Shown piece after piece: positions 57,138 to 64,000 of a stretch of DNA of 64,000 bases. The stretch's first letter is position 1. Every line of letters starts with the position of its first letter. This DNA comes from RI-153 sp963721725. GTDB taxonomy: Bacteria; Chloroflexota; Anaerolineae; Caldilineales; Caldilineaceae. Where the stretch lies: positions 100,955 to 164,954 of the forward strand of contig CAVRLX010000015.1 in NCBI GenBank assembly GCA_963721725.1. Reading direction: 5' to 3'. The position numbers and the translations under genes are program-made. The notes under the pieces are model-generated. The model was not told the DNA's origin and searched no databases. It saw nothing but the letters and a program-made list of their open reading frames with translations.

Positions 57138-58145
57138 ATGACACACGAAATTGCGCCTTCTGTAAAGCCGCTTCCAAACAAAAAGAAGCGTTGGGCTGCC
57201 GACACGCTTTACACTAATTTCTCGTATCTTGCCATGATTCTGCCCGGCGCCATCTGGCTCTTCTTGTTTGCCTATCTGCCCATGCCCGGCATCGTCATGG
57301 CCTTCAAAGACTATCGGCTGTCGAGACCGCCCCAAGACTTTTGGATTCAAAACAAGTTCATTTACAGCCTAATCCAAAGCCCCTGGGTTGGCCTGGACAA
57401 CTTCAAATATTTGGTTCTGCCCACGAATATTGAAAACACGCTGATGTACGTGCGCAACACAATTTTGTACAACCTGCTTTTCATTGTTGTCGGCCTCGTG
57501 CTTGCGGTAGCGTTGGCGGTGATCATTAACGAACTGACCAATCAATTTTTTGCAAAACTTTATCATTCGATTCTTTTCCTGCCCTATTTCATCTCGTGGA
57601 TCGTGGTTGCCTATGTTGTCTACGCGTTGGGTAGCTCTGGGGGCATTATCAACTCCATCTTCACCTCGTTCGGGGTTGCGCCCATAGAAGTCTATAAAGA
57701 AAAAGCCTACTGGCCGTTCATTTTCGTCATCGCCAATATTTGGAAATACACAGGCAACGGTTCCATCATCTACCTTGCCACGATTGCCAGCATCCCGCGC
57801 GAGCTTTACGAAGCGGCTGCCGTGGACGGGGCGGGGAAGTGGAGCCAATTCACCTCGATTACCTTGCCCTACCTCACCCCCGTGATTGTGCTGCTGCAAA
57901 TTCTGGCCGTCGGTCGCATTCTCGGTTCCGATTTCGACATGTTCTATACGCTCCCCAATGGCGCGGCCCTTGTCAAGGATGTGACCTATACCTTAGATGT
58001 CTTTGTCTATAGTATGTTGCGAAGCGCCACTCCGCTGGGCTATCCGGCTGCCGCAGCCTTCCTGCAATCTGTGTTTGGCTTCTTTCTGATCCTGATCACC
58101 AACTTTATTGTGCGCAGAACGAGACCAGAACTGGCCCTGTTCTAG
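57138..58145 (+). CDS. ABC transporter permease, LplB type (carbohydrate)
   Basis: 335 residues from the ATG at 57138; the open frame before it is unlike the family. Six membrane segments, starting at YLAMILPGAIWLFLFAYLP. The ATPase-contact loop is ELYEAAAVDGAGKWSQF. The ALGSSGGIINSIFTSFGV insertion and the NGAALVKDVTYTLDVFVY end are typical of LplB/YteP permeases of polysaccharide and glycan importers. First gene of a three-gene operon. Confidence 0.93.
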   Translation: MTHEIAPSVKPLPNKKKRWAADTLYTNFSYLAMILPGAIWLFLFAYLPMPGIVMAFKDYRLSRPPQDFWIQNKFIYSLIQSPWVGLDNFKYLVLPTNIENTLMYVRNTILYNLLFIVVGLVLAVALAVIINELTNQFFAKLYHSILFLPYFISWIVVAYVVYALGSSGGIINSIFTSFGVAPIEVYKEKAYWPFIFVIANIWKYTGNGSIIYLATIASIPRELYEAAAVDGAGKWSQFTSITLPYLTPVIVLLQILAVGRILGSDFDMFYTLPNGAALVKDVTYTLDVFVYSMLRSATPLGYPAAAAFLQSVFGFFLILITNFIVRRTRPELALF

Positions 58146-58166
58146 ACAGCTACGGGAAAACAAACC

Positions 58167-59138
58167 ATGAACGAAGTGATGAAAGTAGAGACTGTGGTGA
58201 AGCCGGGGCCGCGACAATTGTTCAAGGTCTTCTCAAGAAAGCGACATGGAGATGTGCTTGCCATTGCATCAACCACCAATTTCGGCTTCAATCTGCTCTT
58301 GATCGTTGCCTGCATTTTGACATTGATTCCCATCTACGTGATCGTCATCTCCTCGATTACGTCAGAAGCCTCGTTGACCGCCAACGGATACCGCCTGTGG
58401 CCAGAAGAATTTTCGGGGATGGCGTATCGGTTTCTCTTCAGCCAGGGGTCGATTGTGATGACGGCCTACAAAAACACGATTATTTCCACCGTGGCTGGCA
58501 CGATCTTGTCCGTGATCATGGTGGGGTTGTATGCCTATCCGCTTTCTAGGGACAACTTCAAATTCAGCACTTTCTTTACCTTTTTCGCCTTCTTCACCAT
58601 GCTCTTCAGCGGCGGACTTGTGGCCTATTACATGGTGGCACGCCAAGTTTTGCTGCTGCAAAATACGCTGTGGGCCTTGTTTCTGCCTTCGGCGTTCAGC
58701 CCCTTTTGGGTGATTGTCATGCGCACCTTTTACAAAACCAACGTGCCCAATGAGATCCTCGAAGCGGCGCGGATTGACGGTGCTGGCGAATGGCGCACCT
58801 TCTTGCAGATCGTCGTCCCGCTCTCGGTCCCTGGGTTGGCTACGGTGGCGTTGTTCAGCGCGATTGGGATTTGGAATAACTTCTTCAATGCCCTCCTGCT
58901 GGTCGATGACGCCCAATATTACAGCCTGCAATTCACCATTTACACCACTCTGAACAATATCCGCTTCTTGTTGGAAAACGCAGACAAGATGCAGGGCTTG
59001 GTCAATCTTTCTGAATTGCCTTCCCAGACCTTTCGCATGGCAATGGCGGTGGTGACCGTGGGGCCCGTGATCTTTGCCTATCCTTTCTTCCAACGCTACT
59101 TCATTAAAGGCTTAACCATCGGGGCGATCAAAGGCTAA
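58167..59138 (+). CDS. ABC transporter permease, LplC/YtcP type (carbohydrate)
   Basis: 323 residues, six membrane segments. EILEAARIDGAGEWRTF is the EAA loop. The end FPFFQRYFIKGLTIGAIKG-like segment (YPFFQRYFIKGLTIG) is the conserved LplC tail. It starts 21 bp after the first permease and pairs with it in the inner membrane. No ATP-binding subunit is encoded here, as usual for systems that borrow an MsmX-type ATPase. Confidence 0.94.
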   Translation: MNEVMKVETVVKPGPRQLFKVFSRKRHGDVLAIASTTNFGFNLLLIVACILTLIPIYVIVISSITSEASLTANGYRLWPEEFSGMAYRFLFSQGSIVMTAYKNTIISTVAGTILSVIMVGLYAYPLSRDNFKFSTFFTFFAFFTMLFSGGLVAYYMVARQVLLLQNTLWALFLPSAFSPFWVIVMRTFYKTNVPNEILEAARIDGAGEWRTFLQIVVPLSVPGLATVALFSAIGIWNNFFNALLLVDDAQYYSLQFTIYTTLNNIRFLLENADKMQGLVNLSELPSQTFRMAMAVVTVGPVIFAYPFFQRYFIKGLTIGAIKG

Positions 59139-59286
59139 CGGTCAACCGGTGTGGTAACTTTTTTGTGTTGTCTCAAGCTCATTGTTGCATAAATTCGCAC
59201 CTGCCCACAAACAGGTCGAAGTGATGCCAGAGCTTTCTCTCTATAGACAGACCATCCACCCCTCTTTTAGCAAAGGAAAGTAGAAA

Positions 59287-60834
59287 ATGCCAAGAAAGTA
59301 CCTCTCGTTTCTTCTATTCGTGATGATATTTGCGGTTTTGGCCGGCTGTGCGCCTGCCGCCGCGCCGGTTGCCGAGGGAGACCCCGTCGGCTCGTCAGGT
59401 GATGTTGTGGTCCTCGACTACTACTGGATCGGCAACGGGGATACAGATCAACGTGCAGCCGTTGAAGCGGCGATCAACGAGTATGTGGAACCGCTCATCG
59501 GCGTCAACCTCGTCTTTCACGTTGTGGGCTGGGGTGATTGGGAGACCAAGGCCATCACCGGTTTGCAAGCTGGCGAAAAGATGGACATCTTCTTTACCGC
59601 TGATTGGCGCAACTATATGCAGCTTGCCAGCCAGGGGCTGTTCCTGCCGTTAAATGACGACGATGGCGAATATGGCAACTTGCTCGAAGAGTATGGGCAA
59701 GAGATCGTCAAAGGCCTGAACCCGGCCTTTATCACCGGCACGCAGATCGACGGCGTCAACTATGCCGTGCCCACCAACAAAGAGCTGACGGTTCCCGAAG
59801 GCTTCATCTACAACGTTACAGTGGCGGAAGAGATCGGGTTCACCGAAGAAGAAGCCGCCAAGATTACGAACCTGCGCGATCTGGAACCCTGGCTCGAAAA
59901 AGCCAAAGCCGCCCGCCCCGATGAATATCCCTATCTTACTGATGGCAGCGGTGGCTTCCAGCCCTGGGTGCCGGGCTTCGCGGCTGGCATCAGCAGCAAC
60001 TTGATCAGCATGAAGTTTGCTCCCGATGACGGCGGCACTTTTGACGAGACCATTTACAGCACCATCGAAACCGACTGGGCCAAAGAGCAGGCCGAGATCA
60101 TGCACGAATGGTATCAGAAGGGCTGGATTCACCCCGATGCAGGACTCACCACCTTTAACACGGGCGAGATCCGCAACGCGGGCAAGTTCTTCATCGAATC
60201 GCAGCCGCTGAAGGGCAGCAATATCAAAGCCCAGGAATTGATCAATGCGTCTGGCAATGCCGACCTAGTTCTGAAAGAGATCTATTCCCAGCCCAAGGTC
60301 AATATCACTACCCACTCCGGTGGCTCTATGCTCGCTATCCCCATCGTCTCCGAGCACCCTGTGGAAGCGATGCGCTTCATCAACATGATGCACAGTGACC
60401 CCAAGCTGCTCAACATGATGCTGTTTGGCGTTGAGGGGACCCACTGGGAATTTGACCCCGATGGGCGTGTGAACCTCCTCAACAGTGCTTGGTATGGCGC
60501 GCATGGTGGCGCGTGGACGCTTGGCAACACCTTGCTCCAAGCTGTCTCCAACAAAGAAGATCCCAACAAGAACCGCATGTTGATCGAATACTCCAATGAT
60601 TCGGTTGACCATCCTTCTTTGGGCTTCCGCTTCCGCACCGATCCAGTGGCTGCCGAACTCACCGCCATTTCTGCCGTGGCCGACGGTCTGCACCGGGCGC
60701 TGATGACCGGGTATGTTGACCCTGCGGTTGAACTGCCCAACTACATTGAGGCATTGAAGGCTGCCGGTATCGACACCGTCAAGGCTGAGGTCGAGAAGCA
60801 GTACGCCGAGTGGAAAGCGACACAGGGCCAGTAA
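59287..60834 (+). CDS. Extracellular solute-binding lipoprotein, LplA-like
   Basis: 515 residues. Signal peptide LFVMIFAVLAGC with lipobox VLAG-C21, then a mature family-1 binding fold (WGDWETKAITGLQAGEKMDIFFTADW; YAVPTNKELTVPEGFIYN). The C-terminal ~140 residues look like DUF3502 (MLAIPIVSEHP to AEVEKQYAEWKA), typical of LplA-type glycan-binding proteins. AAAGGAAAG precedes the ATG. It follows the permeases after 148 bp and is the substrate receptor of this importer. Confidence 0.93.
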   Translation: MPRKYLSFLLFVMIFAVLAGCAPAAAPVAEGDPVGSSGDVVVLDYYWIGNGDTDQRAAVEAAINEYVEPLIGVNLVFHVVGWGDWETKAITGLQAGEKMDIFFTADWRNYMQLASQGLFLPLNDDDGEYGNLLEEYGQEIVKGLNPAFITGTQIDGVNYAVPTNKELTVPEGFIYNVTVAEEIGFTEEEAAKITNLRDLEPWLEKAKAARPDEYPYLTDGSGGFQPWVPGFAAGISSNLISMKFAPDDGGTFDETIYSTIETDWAKEQAEIMHEWYQKGWIHPDAGLTTFNTGEIRNAGKFFIESQPLKGSNIKAQELINASGNADLVLKEIYSQPKVNITTHSGGSMLAIPIVSEHPVEAMRFINMMHSDPKLLNMMLFGVEGTHWEFDPDGRVNLLNSAWYGAHGGAWTLGNTLLQAVSNKEDPNKNRMLIEYSNDSVDHPSLGFRFRTDPVAAELTAISAVADGLHRALMTGYVDPAVELPNYIEALKAAGIDTVKAEVEKQYAEWKATQGQ

Positions 60835-60847
60835 GCGCTGAGTTGTA

Positions 60848-60956
60848 ATCGCATAGTAACTATACAGCTTCAGGGGCGACTCACTGGTCTGAATGAGGCT
60901 ACAACACTGATCCGCTCCTGACCCGTGTGTCGCACCTGAATCGTTACATCGCATAG
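60848..60956. repeat. Mini palindromic element, copy 3, with 9-bp flanking direct repeats
   Basis: ATCGCATAG occurs at 60848-60856 and 60948-60956. The 91 bp between begin TAACTATACAGCTTCAGGG and end TCGCACCTGAATCGTTAC, the same ends as copies 1 and 2, with extra sequence in the middle. It lies between the binding-protein stop and its terminator. Confidence 0.7.
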
Positions 60957-60958
60957 AT

Positions 60959-61003
60959 TAAAACAGGGGGCTGTCTCTTCGTCTGAGACAGTCCCCGTTT
61001 TTT
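60959..61003 (+). terminator. Rho-independent terminator of the importer operon
   Basis: Stem GGGGGCTGTCTC with GAGACAGTCCCC (one G-T pair), 7-nt loop, followed by GTTTTTT. It also has an A-rich 5' side and may work on both strands. Confidence 0.85.
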
Positions 61004-61095
61004 ACCGAGACTTTCGATTATCGAGATTGACAGCGCTTTGCGGCTGCTGTACGATGGCGCACATTGTGTCCCCATTGTCTGCACTGGAGCGTGCC

Positions 61096-62463
61096 ATGCC
61101 ATCCCCTTCGCCGTTGCGCATTTTGCTCATCTCCCCACGCGGCCCCCTCTACCGGCACCGCGGCGGCGTGTGGAAAAAGTCGCTGCGCTATCAGCCGCTC
61201 ACCCTGACCACGTTGGCCGCGCTGATCCCGCCAGAGTTAAACGCCCAGGTCACGATTGTGGACGAAGGCATCCATGAGATTGATCCCAACGCCGAGGCCG
61301 ATCTGGTAGGCATTAGCATCATCACCGGCACGGCCCCGCGCGGCTATGAACTGGCCGCGCAATTTCGTAGCCGTGGCATCCCCGTGGTGCTGGGCGGCGT
61401 GCATGTGACACTGCTGCCCGACGAAGCCCAACGCCACGCCGACGCCATTGTCACTGGCTATGCCGAGGATAGCTGGCCGCAACTGCTACGTGATTTCGTG
61501 GCCGGGCACATGCAGTCTCGCTATACGCAAGCGCCGGGGTTGAGCCTCGCCAATCGGCCCTTCCCGCGCCGAGAGTTACTCAACAGCCGCGATTTCGTCG
61601 TCGCCCACACCGTGGAAGCTACCCGCGGCTGTATTCACCAATGCGAATTTTGCGTCGTGCCCAGCGCCTGGGGTCGCCCGCTGCACCATCCCGTGGCCGA
61701 CGTCATCGCCGACATCAAACAGATGGGCGCAAAACGGCTGATCTTTCTCGACCTCAACCTCATCGCCGACAAAGCCTATGCCGCAGAGCTTTTCACAGCG
61801 CTGATCCCGCTCAAAATTCAGTGGGGCGGGCTGGCGACGGTCTTCATCGCCTGGGACGAAGAATTGCTCGATCTGGCGGCGCGCTCGGGCTGCAAAGGAC
61901 TGCTGATCGGCTTCGAGACCCTCTCCGCCGATGCTCTGGCCGAGACGAAAAAGTCGTTTAACTTGAAACGCGATTATCACGAAGTGGTGGAACGGCTGCA
62001 CGCACGTGGCATCGGCATTCAGGGCACCTTTGTCTTTGGCTTCGACAGCCACACCGAGGACACCTTCGCCGAGACCGTGGATTTTGTGATGGAGACCGGC
62101 ATCGATCTGCCCCGCTACGCCGTGCTTACGCCTTTCCCCGGCACGCCGCTTTTTGATCGCCTGAAGCGAGACGGGCGCATCCTTAGCGAAGACTGGACTC
62201 GCTACGACGGCCAGCATGTGGTCTATCAGCCGCAGCAGCTCACACCGGATCAACTGCTGGCTGGCAACGAATGGGCCTGGAAAAAAACCTATAGCTACGC
62301 ATCCATCGCCAAACGGCTGCTCAAGGCGCGCATCATGCTGCCGCTCTCCCTGGCCGGGAATCTGGGCTATCGCTTCTACGCCCACAACCTGCACAAGTAC
62401 TACACGTGTGATTGGGCCATACCATTTACGACTGACGATTTACGATTGCAGAATGTCGAGTAG
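61096..62463 (+). CDS. B12-binding-domain radical SAM protein 1
   Basis: 455 residues from the ATG at 61096; an in-frame upstream start at 61027 adds non-homologous residues. Residues about 5-130 are a cobalamin-binding-like Rossmann domain (ILLISPRGPLY; VLGGVHVTLLPDEA). The radical SAM cluster motif is CIHQCEFC (CxxxCxxC) at about 180, followed by a TIM-barrel (LIFLDLNLIADKAYA; FVFGFDSHTEDTF). It lacks the DxHxxG B12 motif, so cobalamin use is unproven. The last 12 codons lie in a low-complexity inverted repeat. A related gene follows. Confidence 0.88.
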   Translation: MPSPSPLRILLISPRGPLYRHRGGVWKKSLRYQPLTLTTLAALIPPELNAQVTIVDEGIHEIDPNAEADLVGISIITGTAPRGYELAAQFRSRGIPVVLGGVHVTLLPDEAQRHADAIVTGYAEDSWPQLLRDFVAGHMQSRYTQAPGLSLANRPFPRRELLNSRDFVVAHTVEATRGCIHQCEFCVVPSAWGRPLHHPVADVIADIKQMGAKRLIFLDLNLIADKAYAAELFTALIPLKIQWGGLATVFIAWDEELLDLAARSGCKGLLIGFETLSADALAETKKSFNLKRDYHEVVERLHARGIGIQGTFVFGFDSHTEDTFAETVDFVMETGIDLPRYAVLTPFPGTPLFDRLKRDGRILSEDWTRYDGQHVVYQPQQLTPDQLLAGNEWAWKKTYSYASIAKRLLKARIMLPLSLAGNLGYRFYAHNLHKYYTCDWAIPFTTDDLRLQNVE

Positions 62464-62520
62464 CTTGTCACCATTGAATACACAACCTCGCCCCCAATCG
62501 TCAATCCACCATCGTAAATC
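62424..62520. repeat. Inverted repeat of ATTTACGA words
   Basis: Left 62424-62449 and right 62494-62520 are imperfect inverted copies (about 17 of 25 positions). It spans the end of the first radical SAM gene and the gap to the second. Confidence 0.65.
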
Positions 62521-62533
62521 AACCGAGGTTCCC

Positions 62534-63872
62534 TTGAAAATCACCTTCATCCGCCCCAACATGCTCCCCATCCGTGGCCGCGACGCCATGCAGCCGCTGG
62601 TCTTTGCCATCCTGGCCGGGCTGACACCACCGCATGTGCAGCGGGTGCTCTACGACGACCGCCTGGAATCGATCCCCTACGACGAGCCAACGGATCTGGT
62701 CGCCATCACCGTGGAGACCTACACAGACGCGGCGCGCCTATCAGATCGCGGCGGCGTATCGGCGGCGCGGCGTGCCTGTGGTCATGGGCGGCTATCACGC
62801 CACCTTTCTGCCCGACGAGGTGTTGCAGTTTGCCGACGCCGTGGTCATCGGCGACGCCGAGGAGCTGTGGCCGCGTGTAGTGGCCGACGCCGAGCGGGGC
62901 GCATTGCAGCGAATTTACCGAAGCGACGGCTTCCCCTCGCTGGAGCGCGTGCAGCCGGATCGCAGCATCTTCGGCAACAAGCGCTATGCCCCGGCGGCGC
63001 TGGTACAGTATGGCCGCGGCTGCCGCTTCGCTTGTGAGTTCTGTTCGATCCACGCTTTCTATGGCAAAAACCTGCGCCAGCGTCCCGTGGAGGCCGTGGT
63101 GGACGAGATCCAGCGCACGGGCAAAAAACACATCTTTCTGGTGGACGACAACATTTTTATTGACGTGCCGCGCGCCGTGGAACTCTTCGAGGCGCTGATC
63201 CCGCTGAAGATTCGCTGGTCGTGCCAGATCAGCATCGACGTAGCGAAGGATGCGGCGCTGATGGACCTGCTCCAGCGCAGCGGCTGCACCACGGCGGTGG
63301 TGGGCTTTGAGTCGCTCAACGCGGCCAATCTGCGCCAGATGAAGAAGCATTGGAATCTGAAACACCACGACTACGCCACTTCGGTCAAAATCTTCCGCGA
63401 ACACGGCATCATGCTCTACGGCTCGTTCGTCTTCGGCTACGACGAGGACACGCCCGCCTCCTTTGCCGAGACACTCAATTTTGCCATTGAGCACAAGTTC
63501 TACACCGCCAACTTCAACCCGCTGACGCCCATGCCCGGCGCGGCGCTCTATGATCGGCTGGCTGCGGAAGGGCGGCTGCGTTACGAACGTTGGTGGCTCG
63601 ATCCCGCTTTCCGCTATGGTGAGGCGGTCTTTCATCCACAGGGCATGAGCGCAGATCAACTGACCGAAGGCTGCTATCGCATCCGCAAGCAGTTTCACAG
63701 CCTGCGTTCGATTGCCAGCCGCGCCGCCGATGCGCACACCAACGCCCGTGATCCTTACCGGCTGGGGTTGCATCTGGCCTCGAATTTGGTGAGCAAGTGG
63801 ATGATCGACAAAAAGCAGGGGATGGCGCTGGGGGAAGCGGGACGAGGGGCGGAGAGCGAACCAGTCTTATGA
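62534..63872 (+). CDS. B12-binding-domain radical SAM protein 2 (one frameshift)
   Basis: TTG start at 62534 with GAGG 6 bp upstream: LKITFIRPNMLPIRGRDAMQP. A shift near 62735 leads to AYRRRGVPVVMGGYHATFLPDEV. Cluster motif CRFACEFC, then HIFLVDDNIFIDVPRAVELF and FVFGYDEDTPASF. Same architecture as the gene before, about 30-35 percent alike by eye, so probably paralogues acting on related lipids or cofactors. Its stop overlaps the next gene (ATGA). Confidence 0.87.
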
Positions 63873-64000
63873 CCGCTTTATTAACACTCCCACAGATCGC
63901 AGCGCAGCCAGAGATCGCTACCTGTGAAGTCATATTACCGTCGGGCGAACGGGTGTTGTACCGCCCGCTCATTCCCGATGACGTGGCGCGGCTAACTACT
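63869..64000 (+). CDS. N-terminus of probable GNAT acetyltransferase (cut by window end)
   Basis: 44 visible residues: MTALLTLPQIAAQPEIATCE then SGERVLYRPLIPDDVARLT. RPL-x-PDD-x-ARL is a common start of GNAT domains. Coupled by ATGA overlap to the second radical SAM gene. The rest lies outside the window, so the call is tentative. Confidence 0.5.
   Translation, partial: MTALLTLPQIAAQPEIATCEVILPSGERVLYRPLIPDDVARLTT

Overview
The window is GC-rich, gene-dense chromosome. It looks like a member of the Chloroflexota (Anaerolineae or Caldilineae type). This is inferred from the C-terminal YLPAV-type tail on a secreted protease, the SARP and PucR regulators, the gingipain-like peptidase, XisH/XisI, and many short intergenic inverted repeats. 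No rRNA, tRNA or CRISPR array was recognised.

Layout. 1-4.6 kb: zinc-ribbon protein, M23-like protein, small proteins and a PucR regulator. 4.6-7.4 kb: lone response regulator and trpBA. 7.4-8.4 kb: Phd/PIN toxin-antitoxin pair. 8.4-13.5 kb: bicovalent-flavin oxidase next to a large SARP-AAA-TPR regulator. 13.7-21.0 kb: aromatic amino-acid supercluster on the minus strand (aroH, pheA, two DAHP synthases, an embedded hicBA pair, tyrA, aroA, aroE). 21.2-25.5 kb: aldo/keto reductase, multi-PAS/GAF histidine kinase and a coupled small gene. 25.7-29.2 kb: selB carrying an in-frame palindromic repeat array, and a coiled-coil protein. 29.5-31.9 kb: two GT4 glycosyltransferases. 31.9-36.5 kb: YabN/MazG-type protein, acetamidase family protein, lipoprotein, metallo-beta-lactamase-fold protein, thioesterase. 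36.5-39.4 kb: E3 and E2 of a 2-oxoacid dehydrogenase. 39.6-41.9 kb: PIN module, glycosylasparaginase-type hydrolase, Nfu-N protein. 42.1-47.9 kb: DUF4915-like protein and C25 protease fragment, then a lasso-peptide-like set (HprK-like kinase, PqqD-like protein, asparagine-synthetase-like cyclase). 48.0-52.1 kb: P1 peptidase, GNAT, amidase, M42 peptidase. 52.1-56.9 kb: mosaic island with attC-like sites, cassette-type genes, XisH/XisI, a TIR-like protein and several gene fragments. 57.1-60.8 kb: LplABC-type sugar importer without ATPase. 61.1-64.0 kb: two B12-binding radical SAM proteins and the start of a probable acetyltransferase.

Data quality. About twenty conserved genes (trpB, tyrA, selB, lpd, the E2 gene, glycosyltransferases and others) are broken by one or more single-base shifts, mostly in G/C runs, with good family sequence on both sides. 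I read most of these as indel errors in the assembly and annotate them as one gene each. Genes in the 52-57 kb island do look truly degraded.

The points most worth a second look are: the five-copy 33-bp palindromic array inside selB; a family of tiny palindromic elements, each between short direct repeats; the integron-like cassette tract without an integrase; and the lasso-like cluster with a kinase but no visible precursor or B2 peptidase.
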